NCBI GenBank assembly: GCA_964601205.1
Contig: CAZRML010000029.1
Location: forward strand, 1-62,455
DNA from: JAQVEM01 sp964601205
Lineage (GTDB): Bacteria > Actinomycetota > Humimicrobiia > Humimicrobiales > Humimicrobiaceae
DNA: 62,455 nt
Direction: 5' to 3'
In this document: positions 1 to 7,420 of the stretch, one piece after another
Layout: every line of letters starts with the position of its first letter
How positions within the stretch are numbered: position 1 is the stretch's first letter
Position numbers and translations under genes: made by a program
The notes under the pieces: model-generated
Seen by the model: the letters and a program-made list of their open reading frames with translations, nothing else
Database searches by the model: none
What the model was told of the DNA's origin: nothing

Positions 1-96
1 GGGCTCTCAGCTGCTCTCTGATTTTACATGCTAATTAATTCATAAGATAAGGTTATTACAATATCATTAAAGATTGTAATAAATTAATTGAGCCCG

Positions 97-463
97 GAAG
101 TATTACTCAAAGCTAGTATGATAAAAAAGCATACGAATTAAAATAATTACAAATGATTTAGAATATAAGTTAAAACAACATACTAAAGCAGATGAAAAGT
201 TTGGAATTACCGTAAATTACCTGCTAGATCTAGCCTCAAGAGCCTATGAATTATTTGAAAGTTCGAAAATAGAACAAAAAAGGCAATTAATCAACTTTTT
301 ACTTTCGAACTTGCAGTTAAAAGGAAAAACCCTACTATATGACATTAATAAACCCTTTGATGCCATCTTAAATGCTAATAAGTGTTCGGATTGGCTCCCC
401 CTGGCAGACATATTTCGAACTTTTTATTTCAATGAATTTATAAATTCTGACTTTTCCTTTTAG
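97..463 (+). pseudogene. Serine recombinase 3' fragment (copy 1)
   Basis: This is a remnant of the C-terminal part of a large serine recombinase. The frame from about 180 to the TAG at 461-463 reads through the segment LASRAYELFESSKIEQKRQL and ends in SDFSF. This matches the coiled-coil tail that follows the zinc ribbon in resolvase-type large recombinases. The 5' part (97-180) is out of frame and no N-terminal catalytic domain is present in the window. A second, diverged copy lies at 5790-6093, so the 6-kb accessory block is bounded by direct repeats of the same gene end. Family assignment is from recognition of the tail only. Confidence 0.6.
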
Positions 464-473
464 CAATATTCCA

Positions 474-1250
474 TTACAACTCAACATCCCTGATAAAGTC
501 CAAAAATAACTTTACCTTTTTAGAATCTTCAGGATTAAACAGGAAAGGCCTGACATCTTCTGCCAGCATTTTCAGGTCTATATCATCACAGAAAGCAAGC
601 AATCTCGATTTTAGTACCTCTTTATCTCTAATACCCAGTTTATTCTTCAAATAGCCATAGTCTGGTTTTGCTTTCCCCATCAAGAATACCACATCAAAAA
701 AGTCTCTCCCCGTAGTTCTCTTCCGGTTAAAGATAGCATATATCTTTTGAGACAGAAGTATTTCAACCGTAACACTGAATATCTGAGTAAAGACATCAAA
801 TTTATTTAAAAAGGGCTTTTCAGGAGTATAGTCATATCCCTGTGATTCAGCATCAAGCCGGATATCAACATTCTCTTTAATATGAGGGGTCAACGAGAAT
901 TCATACATAATGTCATGGATCTTGATATAACTTCTAAAAGTATCATTAAAGTTATTTCTTACGCTTATGTTGTATCCTTCAAGTTTCATCCTTTTTCTTA
1001 TTATATTTACTAAATCCTCAAAACCATCTTTTCTCAATCCCTTATTATCAAAATCAAGGTCTTCAGAAAACCGCTCATTTGCATGCAGCACCCTTATAGC
1101 CGTACCACCCATAAAAATAAGTCTTTTTGCATAAATTGATGTATAGATTATTTCCAGGATTTTATACTGGAGATATTCTCGCAGGATATTCTTTTTAAAG
1201 GATTTTAGATTTTTGGGATAGTAGGACTGTATCTGTTCAATGTCAAGCAT
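474..1250 (-). CDS. AbiEii-type nucleotidyltransferase toxin, module 1
   Basis: A predicted nucleotidyltransferase of the AbiEii/AbiGii family, the toxin half of type IV toxin-antitoxin or abortive-infection pairs. Near the N-terminus it shows the family motif GGTAIR followed by SEDLDF, the pattern that carries the catalytic acidic residues. The protein is about 258 aa. I chose the ATG at 1250 because GGAG lies 10 nt upstream, inside the end of the antitoxin gene. A start at 1283 would overlap the antitoxin gene by 32 bp and lacks such a site. The gene begins directly after the antitoxin stop, which implies translational coupling. It lies in DNA flanked by recombinase debris, consistent with transfer. 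The target in the cell cannot be read from sequence. Confidence 0.8.
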   Translation of the reverse strand: MLDIEQIQSYYPKNLKSFKKNILREYLQYKILEIIYTSIYAKRLIFMGGTAIRVLHANERFSEDLDFDNKGLRKDGFEDLVNIIRKRMKLEGYNISVRNNFNDTFRSYIKIHDIMYEFSLTPHIKENVDIRLDAESQGYDYTPEKPFLNKFDVFTQIFSVTVEILLSQKIYAIFNRKRTTGRDFFDVVFLMGKAKPDYGYLKNKLGIRDKEVLKSRLLAFCDDIDLKMLAEDVRPFLFNPEDSKKVKLFLDFIRDVEL

Positions 1251-1251
1251 T

Positions 1252-1863
1252 TTACATATACTCCAATAACTTTTTAATGGCAACTAACATTCTTTTATTA
1301 TTATATATCTTGAGATAATTAAATAATTTCTTTCTATTGATTATTCCCTTAAAATTCTTATGATTGATTCTCAGGCTGCTTAAATCAACGGTATTATTTA
1401 GAGCTGGCTTTAAATAAAACAGATCAAGTATAGCCTTTTCCGGCGATGCAATCTTAAAAACTCCATTACTATACTTTTCTATGATATACCCAAAAAAAAG
1501 ACTGTTTTTTACTTTTCTATAATTAAATACAGCCAGAGGTGTCTTAAAAGAGCTGGTTTTTCTGGTAGAGACAGATGTAATAGAGTAAACACTTTCGGGT
1601 ATTAATCCATAATAGGAGAGAGCAGCCTCAAGAGAGACATATGAAGGACTGTAGATTCTGTTAGCTATTTCATATAGGGCATAGTCGTCCGTCTTTATAT
1701 CGGAGAAGATATAATAACCTTTTACCAGCTTTTTTATATAATCCTTTTCCTGCCATTCATTTAGTCTTCGTCTATAGAATATTTCATCAGTCGATTTTTC
1801 TATGTCCCTGACTGAGAAAACAGTCATATCCTTTAATCTATCTTTTAACTCAATATATTTCAT
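1252..1863 (-). CDS. AbiEi-type antitoxin, module 1
   Basis: A predicted DNA-binding antitoxin and autorepressor of the AbiEi family. The first 50 residues form the expected winged helix (MTVFSVRDIEKSTDEIFYRR, then a wing ending in GYYIFSD). The central part contains the family's SYVSLEAALSYYGLIPE segment and the later ASPEKAILDLFYL segment. I chose the ATG at 1863 (203 aa). A GTG at 1893 is also open, and neither has a strong ribosome site. It is the first gene of a two-gene operon with the AbiEii-type toxin. By family knowledge it should repress its own promoter. Confidence 0.75.
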   Translation of the reverse strand: MKYIELKDRLKDMTVFSVRDIEKSTDEIFYRRRLNEWQEKDYIKKLVKGYYIFSDIKTDDYALYEIANRIYSPSYVSLEAALSYYGLIPESVYSITSVSTRKTSSFKTPLAVFNYRKVKNSLFFGYIIEKYSNGVFKIASPEKAILDLFYLKPALNNTVDLSSLRINHKNFKGIINRKKLFNYLKIYNNKRMLVAIKKLLEYM

Positions 1864-1944
1864 TATATTTCTTAATAATGTTATTTTTAGCACTTTTGAG
1901 AAACATTATAACATAACAAAAAAAATGTAAAATCCCAGACCATG

Positions 1945-2440
1945 GAGCCGTCAAACCTGGCTCCGGTTACCTTACATAGACCGCGAAACTGTAACCTGGT
2001 GGCAGGAATTTGATATCTACAAGGAAACAAAAGACCGCAAAACTTGCATAAAAATTGGCAAACCTCCGGTTGAAAAAGACACGATTTATGAGAATCCACT
2101 GATCGAAGCAAAGCGCTATCAGAACCTGTTAAATGACCCTCTTATAAATAATCAATCCGATATTGCAAGAGATCTTGGCATAACCAGGGCCAGGGTCAGC
2201 CAGGTGATGTCCCTATTGAAATTGGCTCCGGAAATCCAGAAAAAACTTCTGGGTTTTGAGGACCAGAAAATGATTAAGTTCTTTTCAGAATACAGGTTGA
2301 GGCCGCTGTTATCAATAATGGATCCATTAAATAAGATTAAAGAATTTAACAAAATAAAAAGGAAATCCAATAGACTATTTCTTCCATTCTCCAAGGGATG
2401 GATTCCAGGTTTCTTCTATTTTGGTTTTATTTATAATTGA
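1945..2440 (+). pseudogene. Degraded HTH gene (ParB-like helix-turn-helix), copy 1
   Basis: A plus-strand frame open from about 1955 has clear coding character but no start codon. It reads TVTWWQEFDIYKE, then a helix-turn-helix (SDIARDLGITRARVSQVM), then LAPEIQKKLLGFEDQ, and stops at 2438-2440. The HTH resembles those of ParB-like or recombinase-associated regulators. Its 3' end overlaps the second AbiEii gene on the other strand (2375-2440) and that tail has probably drifted. The first 66 bp (1962-2027) recur at 4029-4094. I read it as a remnant of a mobile-element gene rather than a working regulator. Confidence 0.55.
1962..2027 (+). repeat. 66-bp direct repeat, copy 1
   Basis: This segment begins TCCGGTTACC and recurs at 4029-4094. 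The first 52 bp are identical, with scattered differences after that. Both copies encode the same peptide, TVTWWQEFDIYKE. The two copies flank the second AbiE pair in direct orientation. Confidence 0.85.
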
Positions 2441-3292
2441 AGTCACCACAGGTTTTAGAAAACCTGTAATTCTTTCCATTATTTGGTTAAAACTTACATC
2501 TATAGTAGTAATTCTTGATTTTTTTAGAAAGGCAGTCCATTGCCTTTGTCTCCCACTGTCATTATGGAATTCTTTTTGAAATATTAATGGGTTCTCAGTA
2601 AGTGGAGTTTTTCTTCTGGTAAAGGTGGACTCAACTGCTTTTTTAAGCCTGCTCCCCTGGAAATTATAATTGGTCGAAAGAGCATATACATCATAAAAAT
2701 CTTTCATCCGGCTATTAACCATTGCCAGTTTAACCATAGCTTCAAACTTCTCAGAAATGATACTTTCTGGTGAATAGACTTTTATTTTCGGCGGCAACTG
2801 TTCCAGCAAGGTGGGAAACTCTATCTTTTTGGCTTTAGGAATTACAAAATCTCCAAAGCCAATATCCATCTGCATTCTTTTTCTTGCCTGTCCCAAAGTT
2901 GCTTCTATTTTCATCCGTATTCCCTCATAATCTGCATCTTCTTTTATCCGCTCCGAGCTTACTGATGAAAGATCAAATTTAACTCCATCATCAAATTGTA
3001 ATTTGGCAATTTCTTTAAAAATATTTTCAAGTTCAGTTTGGTCATTACTTAGCTCCTCGGCAAGAAAATCTATATCCTTTGTCGGCCTTGTTACCGGTAT
3101 CTGAAAATAAACCAGAAGGAGCCCTCCTTTAAGCACAAATTTTTTAGAATATTCAGAAATGGCAATCCGGTAAAGAAGTCTTTCCTGAAAATATCTTAGA
3201 AGCAGTGCGTCAAAGTCAATTCCCTGGGATTTTGAAATATTCACAAGCTTTGCTCTTATTGAAGCTGTTTTATTTTTAATTTCTCTTTTCAT
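2375..3292 (-). CDS. AbiEii-type nucleotidyltransferase toxin, module 2
   Basis: A second, only distantly similar AbiEii/AbiGii-type nucleotidyltransferase of 305 aa. The conserved N-terminal pattern is KFVLKGGLLLVYF followed by RPTKDIDFLAEEL. The C-terminal half carries an SEKFEAMVKLA stretch and a KDFYDVYAL stretch typical of the family. It starts 3 bp after its antitoxin stop, so the two should be co-translated. Its 3' end overlaps the degraded HTH gene on the other strand by 66 bp. Low identity with module 1 suggests independent acquisition rather than local duplication. Confidence 0.8.
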   Translation of the reverse strand: MKREIKNKTASIRAKLVNISKSQGIDFDALLLRYFQERLLYRIAISEYSKKFVLKGGLLLVYFQIPVTRPTKDIDFLAEELSNDQTELENIFKEIAKLQFDDGVKFDLSSVSSERIKEDADYEGIRMKIEATLGQARKRMQMDIGFGDFVIPKAKKIEFPTLLEQLPPKIKVYSPESIISEKFEAMVKLAMVNSRMKDFYDVYALSTNYNFQGSRLKKAVESTFTRRKTPLTENPLIFQKEFHNDSGRQRQWTAFLKKSRITTIDVSFNQIMERITGFLKPVVTSIINKTKIEETWNPSLGEWKK

Positions 3293-3295
3293 TTT

Positions 3296-3898
3296 TTAGA
3301 TCATTGCATTAATCCAGGTTTCCATAAGTGATCTCACTCTGCAGATTTCAGCATACTTAAGTAGGATCTCCAGATCACGGTCCTTTCTTTTAAGGTATTC
3401 AGTTAGTCCCTCTTTTGCAATATCTATTCCCAGCTTGCTGCGGTACCTGAAACAGTCACATATGGTTTTTTCTGGACAGTATATTTTTATATTATGCCCT
3501 TTGATATTTATCTTATCAATACCAGCTTCAAACTGCTTCATAGAAAAATAGTAGAACTCTACAGGTGGGTATTCAATCTTAGGGCGTCTTCTCCCCCGGC
3601 AAAGTGCCATTGATATAACCGAAGGATTAAAGGTGGTAAGTTCATAATATGATAGAGCTGAAAGAAGGCAGATAACCCCCTCTGGAACAGCCCGGGAAAG
3701 GTCAACAAACCCCTGATTTGAAATAAGTGGAATATCGGAAAGTCTATATAGTCCTTTTTTAACTCTGGTTATCTTCCCTGCATCCCGAATCCTTTTTATA
3801 TCACGGCTATGGATACCATCAGCCAGAATATCTTCTGTTCTGGCAAAACCATCGTGCTTCTTAAAAACCTTTTTTATTTTTTCATCTATATTATTCAT
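3296..3898 (-). CDS. AbiEi-type antitoxin, module 2
   Basis: The predicted antitoxin partner of the module 2 toxin. The winged-helix N-terminus reads KKHDGFARTEDILADGIHSR with a wing ending GLYRLSD. The central segment VICLLSALSYYELT and the later CPEKTICDCFRYR match the AbiEi core. I chose the ATG at 3898 (200 aa, MNNIDEKIKK). Starts further upstream add a hydrophobic, non-family extension. It is the first gene of the pair and probably autoregulates it. Confidence 0.75.
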   Translation of the reverse strand: MNNIDEKIKKVFKKHDGFARTEDILADGIHSRDIKRIRDAGKITRVKKGLYRLSDIPLISNQGFVDLSRAVPEGVICLLSALSYYELTTFNPSVISMALCRGRRRPKIEYPPVEFYYFSMKQFEAGIDKINIKGHNIKIYCPEKTICDCFRYRSKLGIDIAKEGLTEYLKRKDRDLEILLKYAEICRVRSLMETWINAMI

Positions 3899-4028
3899 AA
3901 TAGCATTAATATATCTTGGACAAAAATGTATACACATTTTAATAAATGTAAACGCTTTTGTCCACATAAAATTCATATATTCCGCTATTTGTTAACTGCT
4001 TTGTGCTTTGTAGTAAATTTAACCAGAT

Positions 4029-4094
4029 TCCGGTTACCTTACATAGACCGCGAAACTGTAACCTGGTGGCAGGAATTTGACATCTACAAAGAAA
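4029..4094 (+). repeat. 66-bp direct repeat, copy 2
   Basis: The second copy of the HTH-gene fragment at 1962-2027, in the same orientation and 2,067 bp downstream. The frame continues only to a TAA near 4121-4123 and lacks the HTH. The region from here to 4319 shows no further gene. Confidence 0.8.
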
Positions 4095-4319
4095 TAAAAA
4101 GCCAAAATTATTACGTTATCTAAAAATAAAAACTTCATACAGCGGCAGGAGAACACTAATCATAAGTTAATGGTCAGCATCAAGGCAGCCTTTAGAAAAT
4201 AATCAAAAAAGACGCCAAATAATAAATGTCGGTTTCACTATCGTTTGTTATAGGTGTAAAGTTCCGTAAACCATGCCTGCTATTGTGGAAGGGTGAAAAT
4301 TTATTAAAAAAGTGAGAAG

Positions 4320-4347
4320 TTAACAAGTCCAAGATTTATGGTATACT
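4320..4347 (+). promoter_or_regulatory. Candidate sigma-A promoter for the 4383 lipoprotein
   Basis: TTAACA at 4320-4325 and TATACT at 4342-4347 are separated by 16 bp. They lie 35 bp upstream of the lipoprotein start. The call rests on consensus match and position only. Confidence 0.45.
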
Positions 4348-4382
4348 CATGGCAAACAGGATGTTAATAGAGAGGATAAATT

Positions 4383-5786
4383 ATGATTTCTAAATCTTAC
4401 TTTAAATATAAAAGGAAAATAAACCCGGGCGCCGGGCTTTTTAGTTTTAGCATGGTACTGATTACCATATTGTTATTGCTTACCGGCTGTGCCCTCAAAT
4501 CAGAGTCAGGCAGCGAAATTGATACGCAGCCTGCAGAGGAATCGGTTCAGGTAACCGAAGAAAAACCTGAAGAGCCGGGCACAGAAGAAGAAAATTTAAA
4601 GGCAATAGAAAAGCTTATTGATCAGTTGGGACAGAAACTTAAAAATGTCTCTCTGTCATCTCCCCCGGACATTCTGAAAGATCATTTGGAAGAAAATTAT
4701 AAGGGTTTAATATCCGGGGAGCTTATCCAGAAATGGGCCGATAATCCTTCCCAGGGTCTGGGAAGGCAAACCTCCAGCCCCTGGCCGGACCGGATAGAGA
4801 TAGACCAGATAAAAAAAGTTGGCCCGGGACATTATTTGTTAACCGGGCAGGTCATTGAGGTTACCAGTGTTGAAGTTAGCCAGGGTGGCTACAGCGGAAA
4901 ATATCCAGTGGACCTTACCGTTACTCTCCAGGAGGGGCAATGGCTGGTAACCGGGTTCAACAGAGGCCCCTATGAGTCGAAAGAGCCAGATAAAGATTTA
5001 AGGTCCATGTTTGATAATCTGGACAAAACAACTGATAATATCGGCGGAATTTTTGAATTTATAGACCAGAATATAGAGTATGCCAGCCCTGAACTGGCTA
5101 CAGATATGGTGTATACAGTCATAGGTCTCTGTGAGGGATATAAAGGGGATATGCTAACTAAGTTCAGCCCTAACCATATTCAAGAGGCAATTTTTGAGGC
5201 TTTACCATCTCTGGATAATATTGATATGGAATTACTTAAAACAACTAAAGATGAAGACCTGAGAACACTAATCGAGGAAGCTATAGCAAAAAAATATAGG
5301 CTGATAGCATTGGAAGGGTCTTTTGAGCCGGTCATAGATTATCAAGCCTACCAGCAATACAGCCCCTATATTACCCATGAGATGGATTCTTATATTGCTC
5401 TTAAGGCTAAAGAATCAAACAGCCCGGCATTATTGGAAGCAGGTATAGCAGTTTCTATGGATGAATATGTACAGAGGATAATAGAAGCTATGGACTTTGT
5501 AAATGAATATCCAGATTCCCCAAGAGCATCGGAAATAAAAGGATATGCCAATCTGAGATTAAGATTTTATCTGGGAGGAATAGATAACAGCCCTGCCTTT
5601 GATTTTAATGGTAAAGTTCTACCGGAGCGGCTGCAGGATTTTGAAGAAAAATTAGAGATTTATAGAGATACCGAGTTTTCAGGTATACTGGATTCATACC
5701 TAAAGCTTTTGCAGCAACAGGATTATGTAAAAACACAGCAGGTAATAGAGTTCTTGGATCAAATTGGTTCTCGTTGGGGACCATAA
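4383..5786 (+). CDS. Predicted lipoprotein of unknown function
   Basis: A 467-aa secreted lipoprotein. The N-terminus has basic residues, a hydrophobic stretch and the lipobox LLLTGC with the lipidated Cys near residue 36. An acidic Glu/Pro-rich linker (about 45-75) follows, then a mostly helical, soluble domain without a motif I recognise. The start has GAGAGG about 10 nt upstream. It is alone on its strand between the AbiE modules and the tRNA. Recombinase debris begins within a few bases of its stop, so the 3' end may once have been longer. The mature domain should sit on the outer face of the membrane. Confidence 0.75.
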   Translation: MISKSYFKYKRKINPGAGLFSFSMVLITILLLLTGCALKSESGSEIDTQPAEESVQVTEEKPEEPGTEEENLKAIEKLIDQLGQKLKNVSLSSPPDILKDHLEENYKGLISGELIQKWADNPSQGLGRQTSSPWPDRIEIDQIKKVGPGHYLLTGQVIEVTSVEVSQGGYSGKYPVDLTVTLQEGQWLVTGFNRGPYESKEPDKDLRSMFDNLDKTTDNIGGIFEFIDQNIEYASPELATDMVYTVIGLCEGYKGDMLTKFSPNHIQEAIFEALPSLDNIDMELLKTTKDEDLRTLIEEAIAKKYRLIALEGSFEPVIDYQAYQQYSPYITHEMDSYIALKAKESNSPALLEAGIAVSMDEYVQRIIEAMDFVNEYPDSPRASEIKGYANLRLRFYLGGIDNSPAFDFNGKVLPERLQDFEEKLEIYRDTEFSGILDSYLKLLQQQDYVKTQQVIEFLDQIGSRWGP

Positions 5787-5789
5787 AAT

Positions 5790-6084
5790 GGAATATTACT
5801 CAAAGCGAATATGACAAAAAAGCCTATGAACTTAAACAAAATCAATATGATATAGAATCAAAGTTAAAGAAACATACAGAAGCAGATGGAAAGTTCTCAA
5901 TTACAGTTAATTACTTGCTAAATTTAGCTTCAAGAGCATATGAATTATTTGAAAGTTCGAAAATAAAAAAGAAAAGGCAACTTATTAATTTTTACTTTCG
6001 AACTTAAAGTTAAGAGGCCAAAAGCTAGAGTATACCTTAAATAAACCCTTTGATGCTATCCTAAATGCTAATAAGTGTTCTAAT

Positions 6085-6093
<9 letters not shown>
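5790..6093 (+). pseudogene. Serine recombinase 3' fragment (copy 2)
   Basis: A diverged copy of the fragment at 97-463, sharing LASRAYELFESSKI. Relative to copy 1 it has lost one T near 5990, which shifts the frame and gives a stop at 6005-6007. Homology continues in the shifted frame to the tRNA-Asn 3' end. The last shared bases, ATTGGCTCCCC, belong both to the recombinase gene (copy 1, 393-403) and to the tRNA 3' end, so the junction lies at microhomology. Confidence 0.65.
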
Positions 6094-6160
<67 letters not shown>

Positions 6161-6302
6161 ACTGGGATAGTGCACGATAAGCTATTATAGTATATAGAAA
6201 GTTTATTTCAATACCAATTTAGCTGAAAGAGGTGAATTAACCCTTAAAGTATAATTATAAATAAACCGGCAGAATGCAGTAATATTAAGCCTGCCTGAAA
6301 TG

Positions 6303-7403
6303 CTAATGCTCCAGAAAATCCCTCAGCACACTGCTTCTGTTCGGATGTCTTAATTTACCGAGTGTTTTTGATTCTATCTGCCTGATTCTTTCTCTTGTTA
6401 CTCCAAACTCCCTGCCTACTTCTTCCAGTGTCCTCGGGTGTCCATCCTGAAGTCCGAATCTTAACTGAATAACTTTTCTTTCCCTGTCATTTAAAGTATT
6501 TAAAACTTCCTGAAGCTGTTCCTGAAGCATGGTAAAGGAAGCAGCATCGGAAGGTGCTTCAACCTCGGAATCCTCTATAAAATCCCCCAGATGGCTGTCC
6601 TCTTCTTCCCCTATGGGAGTCTCTAAAGACACCGGCTCCTGGGATATTTTCATGATTTCTCTTACCTTCTCGGCCGAAAATTTCATTTTCCTGGCAATTT
6701 CCTCCGGCGTGGGCTCTCTGCCCAGTTTTTGAAGAAGCTGCCTCTGCACCCTTATTAGCTTGTTTATAGTCTCTACCATATGCACCGGAATCCTTATGGT
6801 TCTTGCCTGGTCTGCTATAGCCCTGGTAATTGCCTGTCTTATCCACCATGTGGCATAGGTTGAGAACTTGTAACCTTTTTTGTAATCAAATTTTTCAACC
6901 GCTCTTATAAGACCTAGATTACCTTCCTGTATAAGGTCCAGGAAAAGCATTCCCCTTCCTACATATTTTTTTGCAATGCTTACCACAAGCCTGAGGTTTG
7001 CCTCAACAAGCATCCTCTTGGCTTCCTGGTCGCCCGCCTCAATTCTTCTGGCAAGATTGACTTCTTCATAAGCTGAAAGAAGTCTTACCTTCCCAATTTC
7101 CTTAAGGTACATCCTTACCGGGTCATTGGTAGGAGATTTTACAGTTAAATCCAATCGTTTTGTCAAAATTTCCTCATCACCTTTTTTTTCTATTGTTTCA
7201 TCATTAATATCTTCATCATTTTCACTTACAATTTCTACTCCGAGATTCTGAATAACATCATAGATGTTTTCTATTTGCTCTTTTGATAGCTCTATATCTG
7301 AAAGTGTATCGGCAATTTCCTCTGTGGTCAGAATACCTTCGGCCTTACCCTTATTTATTAACATCTTCACTTCCTCGAATTTAAACTCTGACCCTCTTTT
7401 CAT
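6303..7403 (-). CDS. rpoD: Primary sigma factor RpoD/SigA
   Basis: The housekeeping sigma-70 factor, which directs RNA polymerase to -10/-35 promoters. At 366 aa it has the compact form typical of Gram-positives. Region 1.1 lies at about 1-57 and an acidic linker follows. Region 1.2 (94-126) contains DPVRMYLKEIGKVRLL. Region 2 (128-198) contains DLIQEGNLGLIRAVEKF and STYATWWIRQAITRAI. Region 3 follows. Region 4 (about 298-362) carries the HTH TLEEVGREFGVTRERIRQIE. The ribosome site GAGGTGAT overlaps the end of dnaG and the gap is 17 bp, the classic dnaG-rpoD macromolecular synthesis arrangement without rpsU. Confidence 0.97.
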   Translation of the reverse strand: MKRGSEFKFEEVKMLINKGKAEGILTTEEIADTLSDIELSKEQIENIYDVIQNLGVEIVSENDEDINDETIEKKGDEEILTKRLDLTVKSPTNDPVRMYLKEIGKVRLLSAYEEVNLARRIEAGDQEAKRMLVEANLRLVVSIAKKYVGRGMLFLDLIQEGNLGLIRAVEKFDYKKGYKFSTYATWWIRQAITRAIADQARTIRIPVHMVETINKLIRVQRQLLQKLGREPTPEEIARKMKFSAEKVREIMKISQEPVSLETPIGEEEDSHLGDFIEDSEVEAPSDAASFTMLQEQLQEVLNTLNDRERKVIQLRFGLQDGHPRTLEEVGREFGVTRERIRQIESKTLGKLRHPNRSSVLRDFLEH

Positions 7404-7420
7404 ATTAAATCACCTCAATC

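Noticed and set aside
2152..2394. A minus-strand ORF opposite the degraded HTH gene
   Set aside because: It is a shadow of the plus-strand HTH frame, which has the recognisable helix-turn-helix sequence.
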